DNA of 64,000 nt from Ferruginibacter paludis. GTDB lineage: Bacteria > Bacteroidota > Bacteroidia > Chitinophagales > Chitinophagaceae. How positions within the stretch are numbered: position 1 is the first letter of the stretch; every line of letters begins with the position of its first letter. Shown in pieces: positions 52,604 through 61,398 of the stretch. The DNA is taken from the NCBI RefSeq assembly GCF_030409685.1, contig NZ_JAUFQJ010000004.1:843667-907666 (forward strand). Reading direction: 5' to 3'. The translations under genes and the position numbers were made by a program. The notes beneath the pieces were generated by a model. The model saw only the letters and a program-made list of their open reading frames with translations, did not search any database and was not told where the DNA came from.

Positions 52604-53484
52604 AAATTTAAATTTTTAAATGATTAATAAAGTCCAATTAGAGTAGTTCTTCTGGTATTGGTGATGGAGTAAATAGGAGTTGGAATAGTATAATATGCAG
52701 GTGGTGATTTATCCAATAAAGAATTTATTAAAAAACTATTTTTAATTGTTAAGTAAACCGTGTTGCAAGTACTTGGCACATTCATGTTTATAAACAGATT
52801 GAATTGAAGTAAATTCAAACAGGCTTACATAAACATAGATTTGTTCATGCCCGTCAAACCAGGACCGGCAGCAAACTGCTTTCAGAATTTTTCTATTAGC
52901 TATCAGAAAGAATTAAGAGGAGGAGTTTGGTTTTAAACAGGAAGGAAATCAGCAATCGAAGACTAAAAAAGATCAACCGTTAATTAACTAGAATAATAAG
53001 AACAAAAATTTTACAAAGAGATTGTTTAAGCAGTAAGTATTTTCAGACTTGGCTGAAGATGATTGCTATCAGGTTTTTCAAAAACTGTTGAAGTTTATTT
53101 GGTTTTTTTAGAAGGATAAGATTCTTATAATTTCATCAGTTGCAAATAGGCAAAAAGCAAGACTAAATAAAATAACCGAAGCATGATTACAAACATATGT
53201 GTTTATTCGTAAAATAGCAAGCATTCTAAAAACTATCTTATACTGATATTCGTCAGCATCCATCCTGAAGGATATTTTCGGATTACAATATTTGAAGATC
53301 ATTTTTAAAAACCAAGCCTGAAGCGTTAAGAAAAAATAGAATAACTTGATTTGCTTAATATTTGCTTCTTCCTCTTTATATCCAAGCCTCACAAAGAGTA
53401 TCCTGCAAACAATTTTCATTCATCAACACAAAAAATAAGTTTCAATGCTTTGTTGTAATTTCCAATTTCAAAAAATCATTTTTC
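52604..53484. other. Long spacer between T9SS cargo and propeller protein genes
   Basis: 881 AT-rich bases. Minus-strand frames at 52624-52818 and 53108-53419 show no signal peptide, domain or codon bias that I can defend. TAGATTTG at 52836-52843 (plus strand) matches the -7 consensus but lies over 600 bases from the next plus-strand gene. No RNA or repeat recognised. Confidence 0.45.
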
Positions 53485-56400
53485 ATGAAACTACTGCTTT
53501 CTCTTACAGCAATGCTGGTTGTATTTTTTGCATCAGCACAAAAAGAAAAAACATCTTTAGCAGCTACCGATTCTGTTTTGTTTGGAAAAGTTAAATACAG
53601 GCTGGTTGGCCCCTTCAGAGGAGGCCGCAGTGGAACCGTGGCAGGCAGCTATAAAAATAAAAACACGTTTTTCTTTGGTGCTGTAGGCGGTGGTGTTTGG
53701 AAAACAACCGATGGCGGCAGCAACTGGAAAAATATAAGCGATAAAAGTTTTGGTGGCAGCATTGGAGCAGTAGCAGTAGCGCCCAGTGATGAAAGTATTT
53801 TATATGTAGGAGAAGGCGAGAATACATTAAGGGGTAATGTAAGCGAAGGCACAAATGGGTTATGGAAAAGTGAGGATGGTGGCCGTAGCTGGAAAAATAT
53901 TGGCCTGAAAAATACCCGGCACATCGGCCGCATTGTTATTCATCCTAAAAACCCGGATATAGTTTGGGTTGCTGTGATTGGACATTTGTTTGGCCCAAGC
54001 GAAGATCGTGGTGTGTATAAAACAATGGATGGTGGCAAAACCTGGCGCAAAGTTTTATTTGCCAATGCCAATGCAGGTGCGGCCGAACTGGTGATGGAAC
54101 CGGGTAATCCGAATGTATTGTATGCAAGTACCTGGAACATCCGCCGCACACCCTACAGCCTGGAAAGCGGAGGCCCCGGAAGTGGCCTGTGGAAGAGTAC
54201 TGACGGCGGAGAAACCTGGATAAACCTGATGGATAAAAAAGGAATGCCCAAAAAAGAAATTATCGGTAATATTGGTATTACGGTGAGCGCCGTCAATCCG
54301 GAACGAATATATGCTTTGATCGAATGCAAGAGCCGGGGATTGTACCGGAGTGATGATGGTGGCAATACCTGGGAAAAACAAACGGATGATGCCAATATCT
54401 GCCAACGGGCATGGTACTTCAGCAAAATTTTTGCTGATCCAAAAAATGAAGATGTTATCTATGCATTGAACGTAGGAATGTACCGCAGTACGGATGGGGG
54501 CAAAACATTTAAACAATCCATCAACACGCCTCATGGTGATCACCATGACCTTTGGATTGACCCTGAAGATGCCAACCGGATGATTGTGGCGGATGATGGC
54601 GGCGCACAGGTTAGCTTTGATGCAGGTGCCAACTGGAGCACTTATGAAAACCAGCCAACCGCCCAGTTCTACAGAGTTTCCACAGACAATCATTTTCCTT
54701 ACCGCATACTGGGTGCACAGCAGGATAACAGTACGGTAAGAATATTAAGTGCCAGTGATGGCGACCAGATAACCACTGCAGACTGGAGCCCGACAGCCGG
54801 TGCGGAAAGCGGCTACGTTGTGGCTGATCCTTTGAACCCCGATGTTGTTTATGGCGGTAACTATGATGGATACCTGAGCCGGTATGATCATAAAACGGGC
54901 GAGAACAGGGCCATTAGCGTGTATCCTGATAATCCGATGGGTGCTGGCGTAATCACTATGAAATATCGCTTTCAATGGAACTTTCCTATTTTCTTTTCAC
55001 CGCATAATCCTAAACGCTTGTATGTATGTGCGCAAAATTTATTTGTAACAGAAAACGAAGGACAAACCTGGGAAATGATCAGCCCTGATCTTACCACCAA
55101 TGATACTACAAAGCAGCGCAGCAGCGGCGGTCCTATTACGCAGGATAATACATCCGTAGAATATTATTGCACCATTTTTACTGCCATAGAAAGTCCTTAT
55201 GAAAAAGATTTATTGTGGACAGGCAGTGATGATGGTCGTGTCAATGTAAGTAAAGACGGTGGCAAAAACTGGTCAGAAGTTACACCACCAACGGCAGGCA
55301 AATGGATGATGTGGAATTGCATTGATGCTGATCCTTTTAAAAAAGGTGCAGCCTATATAGTTGGCACAAAATATAAACTGGACGACTTTAAACCCTATAT
55401 TTTTAAGACGGAAGATTACGGTAAAACCTGGAAGGAAATTACCAATGGTATACCGGCCATGCATTTTGCCAGAACAATCCGTGCCGATAAAAAACGTGCA
55501 GGGTTATTATATGCTGGTACAGAATATGGCATGTACATCAGTTACAATGATGGGGCTAACTGGCGGCCATTTCAACTCAACTTGCCCATTGTTCCAATAA
55601 CTGATCTTACAATAAAAAACAATGATTTAATTGTTGCCACACAGGGCCGTGCCTTCTGGAGTATTGACGACCTTACGCCGGTGCAGCAGTTCGACGCAGC
55701 CGCCGTGAATAACAATTTTTATTTATTGCCTGTGAATGATGCTTATCGCCGTGACGGATCCGTAAACGCCAACGCAAAAAATGCCGGCACTAATCCAGCC
55801 AATGGTTCGGTTATCAATTTTTATGTAAAAGAAATTGCTGACAGCGTGAAAGGGAGTGTCACCATACTCGATAAAAATAAAAAAGAGATCAAAACATTTG
55901 CGACAGATGCAAAAGAGAAAAAAGACCAGATAGAAATCAACAAAGGCATGAACCAGTTTGTATGGAATATGAGTTATCCGGAAGCCGAAAAAATAGATGG
56001 GATGATTTTATGGAATGGTTCGGTTGGTGGCCCCAAAGCCGCACCGGGAAAGTATTTTGCAAAAGTAAAGGTGAATAAGGATTCGGCAGAAGTACCTTTT
56101 ACTATTCTTGCAAACCCAACCTACAAAATAACGCAGCAGGATTATGAAGACCAGTTTAATACGTTGATCACCATCCGGGATAAATTCAGCGAGATACAAA
56201 AAGCCATTAAAAATATCCGGGATATGCGTACGCAAATCAATGGTTTCGCAGAACGCCAGGGAAAAGATTTGCCAAAAGAAATAAAAGAGAAAGGTGATAC
56301 CATCAACAAACAATTAACCGTAATTGAAGAAGCGTTGTATCAAACAAAATCCAAAAGCGGGCAGGATGTTTTGAATTATCCTATTCGTTTAAACGATAAA

Positions 56401-56598
56401 ATCGGTGGCTTGTTTGATTATGCCAACAGCGGTTACAATGCACCTACACAACAGGTAAAACAAGCTTATACCGACCTGAGTGCCATGGCTGATCTTCAGC
56501 TCAAAAAATTAAAAAAATTGATGGATGTTGATGTGGTGGAATTAAACAAACTCATCAGGGAAAAAGCGGTACCTGTGATTGCTCCTAAAAAAGACTAA
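53485..56598 (+). CDS. Exported Asp-box (BNR/VPS10-like) beta-propeller protein
   Basis: A 1037-residue exported protein. I start at ATG 53485 (MKLLLSLTAMLVVFFASAQ), which gives a clean signal peptide; the 41 residues upstream in frame look non-coding. The N-terminal 650 residues hold about nine Asp-box repeats (TTDGGSNWK, SEDGGRSWK, TMDGGKTWR, STDGGETWI, SDDGGNTWE, STDGGKTFK, SKDGGKNWS, TEDYGKTWK), forming sortilin-like ten-bladed propellers. The C-terminal part (from about 730) has a beta-sandwich and a helical end rich in Lys/Glu. Relatives are annotated glycosyl hydrolase or VPS10 domain proteins, with no proven activity. Monocistronic, strong terminator after it. Confidence 0.88.
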   Translation: MKLLLSLTAMLVVFFASAQKEKTSLAATDSVLFGKVKYRLVGPFRGGRSGTVAGSYKNKNTFFFGAVGGGVWKTTDGGSNWKNISDKSFGGSIGAVAVAPSDESILYVGEGENTLRGNVSEGTNGLWKSEDGGRSWKNIGLKNTRHIGRIVIHPKNPDIVWVAVIGHLFGPSEDRGVYKTMDGGKTWRKVLFANANAGAAELVMEPGNPNVLYASTWNIRRTPYSLESGGPGSGLWKSTDGGETWINLMDKKGMPKKEIIGNIGITVSAVNPERIYALIECKSRGLYRSDDGGNTWEKQTDDANICQRAWYFSKIFADPKNEDVIYALNVGMYRSTDGGKTFKQSINTPHGDHHDLWIDPEDANRMIVADDGGAQVSFDAGANWSTYENQPTAQFYRVSTDNHFPYRILGAQQDNSTVRILSASDGDQITTADWSPTAGAESGYVVADPLNPDVVYGGNYDGYLSRYDHKTGENRAISVYPDNPMGAGVITMKYRFQWNFPIFFSPHNPKRLYVCAQNLFVTENEGQTWEMISPDLTTNDTTKQRSSGGPITQDNTSVEYYCTIFTAIESPYEKDLLWTGSDDGRVNVSKDGGKNWSEVTPPTAGKWMMWNCIDADPFKKGAAYIVGTKYKLDDFKPYIFKTEDYGKTWKEITNGIPAMHFARTIRADKKRAGLLYAGTEYGMYISYNDGANWRPFQLNLPIVPITDLTIKNNDLIVATQGRAFWSIDDLTPVQQFDAAAVNNNFYLLPVNDAYRRDGSVNANAKNAGTNPANGSVINFYVKEIADSVKGSVTILDKNKKEIKTFATDAKEKKDQIEINKGMNQFVWNMSYPEAEKIDGMILWNGSVGGPKAAPGKYFAKVKVNKDSAEVPFTILANPTYKITQQDYEDQFNTLITIRDKFSEIQKAIKNIRDMRTQINGFAERQGKDLPKEIKEKGDTINKQLTVIEEALYQTKSKSGQDVLNYPIRLNDKIGGLFDYANSGYNAPTQQVKQAYTDLSAMADLQLKKLKKLMDVDVVELNKLIREKAVPVIAPKKD

Positions 56599-56624
56599 TA
56601 ATTTATTATATTGATTTCACTTTT

Positions 56625-56666
56625 AAATGTAACGGCCAATGACAATCATTGGCCGTTACATTTTTT
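56625..56666 (+). terminator. Terminator of the Asp-box propeller gene
   Basis: An 18-bp perfect stem (56625-56642 with 56646-56663, core GTAACGGCCAATGA) with a CAA loop, followed by T residues. It also lies at the 3' end of the convergent oxidoreductase gene. Confidence 0.9.
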
Positions 56667-56673
56667 GAGCATT

Positions 56674-57918
56674 TTAAAATCGATTGAGTCTGAATGCACT
56701 TACATCAATATCACTAGTTTTATGCTGGATCAAATCTGTTACCAGCTTGCCTGTTCCTGTAGCTTCGGATATGCCCAGCATTGCATGGCCGCCCGCGATG
56801 ATTACATTGTTGTATTGTTCAGTTCTGTCAATATAAGGCATACCATCTGGTGTTACTGGTCTTAACCCATGCCATATTTTATCTGCGGGAGGAAAATCAA
56901 TTTTTAAACCCGGGTAAAATCTTTTTGCAGAATCATACACTCCCTGCATCCTGTTCATCAAAACGTTATTATTGATGCCGCTTATTTCCATAGTACCACC
57001 GATTCTTAATTGTTGTCCCCACGGCGTAATAGCGCATCTTCCATCTACCAGTATAGCTGGATATCGCACGTTATTTTCAACGTGCTCATAGGTGTGGCTG
57101 TATCCCTTTCCTGGTTGTAGCAGTAAACGTATGCCCATCATTTTAGCGACAACCGGAAGCCAGCTCCCGGTAGCCAGCACAAGCTCACTGCAATGAAATG
57201 CGCCCTTATCAGTAATGATGGTAGTGATGGCATTATTTACTTTTTCAAAACCGGTGACGGTTGTATTAAGATGAAACACTACGCCGGATTTTTCAAGATA
57301 ATTTTTTAAAGCAACCATTAACTTTCCCGGATTCAAATGACAGTCATCTTTAAATAACACGGCTCCTGCAACGTCCAGTTCAACATCCGGCTCTAATTGC
57401 TGCACGCCCTGGCGGCTTAAGCGTTCTACTTTTAACCCATATTTTTCTGCTTCATCCGCCAGGTGAAATTCATGGTCCAATGTTTTTTGTTGCCTGCACA
57501 TCATCAGGCAGCCCTTATCTTCCATCTCAAACGTATCGCCAATATCATTTTTTAAATCAAACATCAGCCTCCGGCTCACTTGTAAAATATCAATTAAATG
57601 CGGGCCATTTTGCTGCACCATTTCGGCTGTACTGCTTTTCCAGAAATGATATCCCCACCTCATTAAATCGAGGTTCAGCCTTGGTTTGATATAAAAAGGA
57701 GAAGTGGGACTGAGCATCCATTTTAGTCCTTGTGAGATAATGCCCGGACTTGCCAGCGGCACAAAGTGGCTGGGCGATATATAGCCCATGTTTCCGAATG
57801 AACAGCCATCACTTAGGTCGCCCCTTTCAATCAAATTTACTTTGTATCCTTCTTTTTGTAAATAATACGCACTGCACAAGCCAATAATACCGCCGCCGAT
57901 GATGGTGATATCTTTCAT
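56674..57918 (-). CDS. DadA-like FAD-dependent D-amino-acid (possibly D-hydroxyproline) dehydrogenase
   Basis: A 414-residue flavoprotein of the DAO/DadA family. The FAD-binding dinucleotide fold is at residues 4-34 (ITIIGGGIIGLCSAYYLQKE), followed by the DadA-type GCSFGNMGYISPSHFVPLAS. The C-terminal flavin contact GGHAMLGISEATGTGK is typical. No signal peptide. It oxidises D-amino acids to imino or keto acids, passing electrons to the membrane chain. It lies 89 bases downstream of a GH127 gene on the same strand, and a KGSADH-like gene is nearby, which suggests cis-4-hydroxy-D-proline as substrate; that is inference. Alternative: general D-alanine dehydrogenase. Confidence 0.88.
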   Translation of the reverse strand: MKDITIIGGGIIGLCSAYYLQKEGYKVNLIERGDLSDGCSFGNMGYISPSHFVPLASPGIISQGLKWMLSPTSPFYIKPRLNLDLMRWGYHFWKSSTAEMVQQNGPHLIDILQVSRRLMFDLKNDIGDTFEMEDKGCLMMCRQQKTLDHEFHLADEAEKYGLKVERLSRQGVQQLEPDVELDVAGAVLFKDDCHLNPGKLMVALKNYLEKSGVVFHLNTTVTGFEKVNNAITTIITDKGAFHCSELVLATGSWLPVVAKMMGIRLLLQPGKGYSHTYEHVENNVRYPAILVDGRCAITPWGQQLRIGGTMEISGINNNVLMNRMQGVYDSAKRFYPGLKIDFPPADKIWHGLRPVTPDGMPYIDRTEQYNNVIIAGGHAMLGISEATGTGKLVTDLIQHKTSDIDVSAFRLNRF

Positions 57919-58007
57919 AAAGTAATTTATTGTTGAACAAAAAACTATCTATTCTTTATGTACAAACGCTAAAAATTCACCGCTTGTTTCTTGGAAAAAT
58001 CGGCGAC

Positions 58008-59972
58008 TTACTGATTATTAATTTTCACATCTTTCATTTTGGTTGGCAGCCAAACCTGCATTTGGTTACTACCCCTGTTGCACCATGTATAATAAGGTAT
58101 AGCAGTTACTTTTTGTTCGGTCGTGTTTAAGGAAGTACCTTCCGCGTTGATATTAACCACTGGCAGCATAGCATCCAGGGCAATTACCTTTTCATTTTTT
58201 ACAATGTACGCTTCTGTTGCGAAGGAAGCTTTATCGGGCACAATGATATTCCATGCCTTACCATTGTTATCTGCTCCCTCAAAACAATATACCAGCGGGC
58301 CACGTTGTAGAGCAACGCGGTCATTATTTTGCTTCAACTCATCCCTTGAAATAATTTTCTTAATCTCCATGGGAATTTCTACTTCCACTACATCATTTTT
58401 TTTCCATTCCCTGTTGATAACAGCATAGCCTTTTTCTTCGGTATATGCAGCAGGCACCCCATTTATTTTAATGGTTAATGTAGACGGACTACTATCTGCA
58501 AAATGATACAAACCTCCTGGTGCTGGTATACCCCTCGCCCATCCGGGTATACGAATGTGCAATGCATACTTTAATTTTTTTGGTGCATTCAATTGAAGCT
58601 TTACATTGCCACTCCATGGATAGCCGGTCTCCATTTTAACATCCACGTTTCCTTTTGGCAACGCAATAGTTGTGTTACTGCCGACAAATAGATTGATCCA
58701 GATATTGTTATTATTCTGCGCATAAATATAATTACCCAGGGATGCCACCAGCCTGGCAATATTAGCCGGGCAACAGGCCGTGCCAAACCATTCCCGACGG
58801 CTATTTTTGCCATAAGAAGCCAGGGGATTGCCATAAAAAAAATGATCACCCTCCAATGATAAGCCATCCAAAGCACCATTGTATAAACTCTTTTCCAGTA
58901 CATCCATGTACATGCTTTCACCCGTCAATGCATTCATGCGCTGGTTCCAGAAAACCATTCCCACGCTGGCGCAGGTTTCACAGTAAGCGTTCTCATTCGG
59001 CAAGTCATAATCGTTGCTAAAGCCTTCATTTCCGCCGCTGCTGCCAATACCGCCGGTGATATACATGTTCCTGAACACGACATCTTCCCAAACATTTTTC
59101 ATCGCTTTCAGGTAATCATTGTTGCCGGTAAGTGCCGCCACATCCGCCGCTCCGGAATACAGGTACATCGCTCTTACTGCATGACCTGTAATTTCTGTCT
59201 GGTCTTTTAATGGTTTTAAATCCTGGGCATAGCCAGTGTCTTTCCAGTCTGTCCAGGTATAGCCTTTTGCATAACCGTGTCCACGTTCTTCCAGCAGCCA
59301 GTTCGATAACTTTAAATATTTTTCATCGTTGGTCACCTTATACAATTTAACCAACGCCAGTTCAAGTTCTTCGTGCCCGGTTACCCAATGTTTTTTTGAG
59401 GGGCCAAACAGGCCATCAAAATGGTTGGCCCATTTAATCACCACGTCTAAAAATTTCCTTTTGCCTGTTACATTGTAATAGGCTACTGCAGCTTCTATCA
59501 TGTGGCCTGCATTGTAGTCTTCATGCATGCTCATGTCGGTATAGCGATTTTGGGGTTCGTTCAACGTGTAGAAAGTATTCAGGTAACCGTCGGGTTGCTG
59601 GGCTGCTGCAATCTTGTCAATCCACTCATCCGCCTTGGCTTCTACGGCCGCATTGGGATGCGTTTTTAAAGAATAGGCCATGGCTTCCAATGCTTTAAAT
59701 ACATCACTGTCATCGTAAAAAATACCTTCGTGTTTTTCGCCTTTTTTGCGGGCTACTTTTTCAAAGTTTCTAATGCGGGGTGTCTTCACTTCTGTCTGAT
59801 CAATACATACCGGAATGGTTACGGTAGCCACTTTATCAATCTTCGGTTTCCAGAAATCATCCGTAATATTGACTTTGGAGAAATTGACAAATTCAATTTT
59901 ATCAAGGCCCGTTTGCGCCAGGGCAACAACAGATTGAAAAAGAATCGCAGTTAATAGAACATTTTTTTTCAT
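58008..59972 (-). CDS. GH127 beta-L-arabinofuranosidase-like glycoside hydrolase, exported
   Basis: A 654-residue exported enzyme with signal peptide (1-20). Residues about 30-420 form the alpha/alpha barrel of GH127 (DUF1680). The zinc/catalytic cysteine set of Bifidobacterium HypBA1 is matched in pattern: E332 and C334 in YCETCASVG, and C400-C401 in GTACCPANIARL, with the nucleophilic Cys expected to be C400. The rest is beta-sandwich domains. GH127 enzymes release beta-L-arabinofuranose, including from hydroxyproline-linked arabinooligosaccharides of plant extensin. Located in the periplasm or outside. It is upstream of the DadA-like gene (gap 89 bases), probably one operon. Confidence 0.93.
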   Translation of the reverse strand: MKKNVLLTAILFQSVVALAQTGLDKIEFVNFSKVNITDDFWKPKIDKVATVTIPVCIDQTEVKTPRIRNFEKVARKKGEKHEGIFYDDSDVFKALEAMAYSLKTHPNAAVEAKADEWIDKIAAAQQPDGYLNTFYTLNEPQNRYTDMSMHEDYNAGHMIEAAVAYYNVTGKRKFLDVVIKWANHFDGLFGPSKKHWVTGHEELELALVKLYKVTNDEKYLKLSNWLLEERGHGYAKGYTWTDWKDTGYAQDLKPLKDQTEITGHAVRAMYLYSGAADVAALTGNNDYLKAMKNVWEDVVFRNMYITGGIGSSGGNEGFSNDYDLPNENAYCETCASVGMVFWNQRMNALTGESMYMDVLEKSLYNGALDGLSLEGDHFFYGNPLASYGKNSRREWFGTACCPANIARLVASLGNYIYAQNNNNIWINLFVGSNTTIALPKGNVDVKMETGYPWSGNVKLQLNAPKKLKYALHIRIPGWARGIPAPGGLYHFADSSPSTLTIKINGVPAAYTEEKGYAVINREWKKNDVVEVEIPMEIKKIISRDELKQNNDRVALQRGPLVYCFEGADNNGKAWNIIVPDKASFATEAYIVKNEKVIALDAMLPVVNINAEGTSLNTTEQKVTAIPYYTWCNRGSNQMQVWLPTKMKDVKINNQ

Positions 59973-60066
59973 ATAGATATTTTTACTTTTTGTAAGTACA
60001 CTTCAGTCAGCATTTCATGCCGTAAGATAGCCGCTGTTTTTGCGGAAACAATAGTTCAAATTAATC

Positions 60067-60083
60067 AAACTTCGCGAAAGTTT
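60067..60083. promoter_or_regulatory. Palindrome between GH127 and sterol-desaturase genes
   Basis: AAACTTCGCGAAAGTTT: inverted repeat AAACTT/AAGTTT around a TTCGCGAA core. It lies just before the -33 box of the plus-strand gene and 95 bases upstream of GH127, a fitting place for an operator. No regulator is identified. Confidence 0.35.
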
Positions 60084-60088
60084 TAAAA

Positions 60089-60119
60089 TTTGACAAGGTT
60101 GTTAAGTTTTGTAGATTTA
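60089..60119 (+). promoter_or_regulatory. Promoter of the sterol-desaturase family gene
   Basis: TTTG (60089-60092), 19-base spacer, TAGATTTA (60112-60119, 7 of 8). Transcription should start at or within a few bases of the ATG at 60124, so the mRNA may be leaderless. Confidence 0.5.
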
Positions 60120-60123
60120 TACT

Positions 60124-61398
60124 ATGGAACAGTATGGAAAAATTCTGCTTATTGCGATGCCGGTTTTCTTGCTGCTGGTTTTGCTGGAAAAATGGTACGG
60201 CTACCTGAAAGGTAAAGACACTGTACCTAACATGGACATGGTTTCCAGTTTAAGTTCAGGCGTGACCAATGTTACTAAAGATGTACTGGGCTTAAGCATT
60301 GCTGTTTTAAGTTACGAATGGCTGGTAAACAGGGTCGCTATTTATCATGTTCAATCAACCTGGGTCACCATACTGATTGCTTTTATTGTATTGGATTTTG
60401 CCGGTTACTGGGTGCACCGCATCGATCATAAAATTAATTTTTTCTGGAACAGCCATATCATTCATCACAGCAGCGAAGAGTTTAATTTAGCCTGTGCGTT
60501 GCGCCAGAGCATTTCAACTTTTGTACGATTATTCGCCTTTTTATTGATACCGGCAGCATTGCTGGGCGTACCGCCTGTGGTTATTGCTACCGTAGCGCCC
60601 ATCCATTTGTTTGCCCAGTTTTGGTATCATACGCAGCACATCAACAAAATGGGGGTTCTGGAATATATTTTAGTTACCCCTTCACATCACCGCGTGCATC
60701 ATGCCATCAACAAAGAATACATTGATAAGAATTATTCGCAAATATTTATTTTTTGGGACAAGTTGTTTGGTACTTTCCAGGAAGAACTGCCGGATGTAAA
60801 ACCGGTGTACGGCATAACCAGACCGGCTCAAACCTGGAACCCCATCAGGATCAATTTTCAGCACATGTGGTTATTGATGAAAGACGCCTGGCATACCAAA
60901 AGTTTCAAAGATAAATTACGCATCTGGTTCATGCCAACCGGCTGGAGACCCGCTGATGTAGCGGCTTTGCACCCGGTTAATAAAATTGAAGATGTATACA
61001 ATTTTGAAAAGTACCATGCTAAAAATACTTCCACTGTATTGAGTGCCTGGGTATGGATTCAGCTGATTGTGCTGCTTTTATTGGTTAGCTATTTATTTGG
61101 CAACATTGCAAAAATTGGAAGTCCGCAAATGTTCTTGTATGGCGCTTTTATTTTTTTGTATGTGTACGCTTATTCCGAACTGATGGATGGAAACAAATAT
61201 GCCGTTGTTTGGGAGACGATAACCGCATTGGCAGGCATTGGATTCGTTGTTTACTTCGGAGATTGGTTTGGTGCAAATAAACTATTCCCCTGGATCAGTA
61301 ATTTTTTAGTGCTGTATTTTATTCTGGCCACAGCCATTACAGGTTGGCTGGTTTATTTATCCGGTAAACAAACCAGCCAACTATCTGTGTCTGTTTAA
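60124..61398 (+). CDS. Sterol desaturase/fatty acid hydroxylase family membrane protein
   Basis: A 424-residue integral membrane di-iron protein. N-terminal helices (about 5-22, 55-75, 78-97) are followed by the histidine boxes: HRIDH (about 99-103), HIIHHSSEEFN (about 112-122), WYHTQHIN and HHRVHHAIN (about 188-196), which together bind two irons. C-terminal helices lie at about 310-330, 335-357, 360-385 and 395-415. Family members hydroxylate or desaturate lipids or sterols; some cleave alkylglycerol ethers. The substrate here is unknown. Its stop codon abuts the last base of the convergent dehydrogenase gene. Confidence 0.9.
   Translation: MEQYGKILLIAMPVFLLLVLLEKWYGYLKGKDTVPNMDMVSSLSSGVTNVTKDVLGLSIAVLSYEWLVNRVAIYHVQSTWVTILIAFIVLDFAGYWVHRIDHKINFFWNSHIIHHSSEEFNLACALRQSISTFVRLFAFLLIPAALLGVPPVVIATVAPIHLFAQFWYHTQHINKMGVLEYILVTPSHHRVHHAINKEYIDKNYSQIFIFWDKLFGTFQEELPDVKPVYGITRPAQTWNPIRINFQHMWLLMKDAWHTKSFKDKLRIWFMPTGWRPADVAALHPVNKIEDVYNFEKYHAKNTSTVLSAWVWIQLIVLLLLVSYLFGNIAKIGSPQMFLYGAFIFLYVYAYSELMDGNKYAVVWETITALAGIGFVVYFGDWFGANKLFPWISNFLVLYFILATAITGWLVYLSGKQTSQLSVSV

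Noticed and set aside
52836..52843. Exact -7 consensus TAGATTTG on the plus strand
   Set aside because: No -33 box and no plus-strand gene within 600 bases; expected by chance in AT-rich DNA.
53108..53419. Minus-strand frame of 103 codons upstream of the Asp-box propeller gene
   Set aside because: AT-rich frame dominated by Ile/Phe/Lys with no signal peptide pattern, domain or promoter; likely chance.
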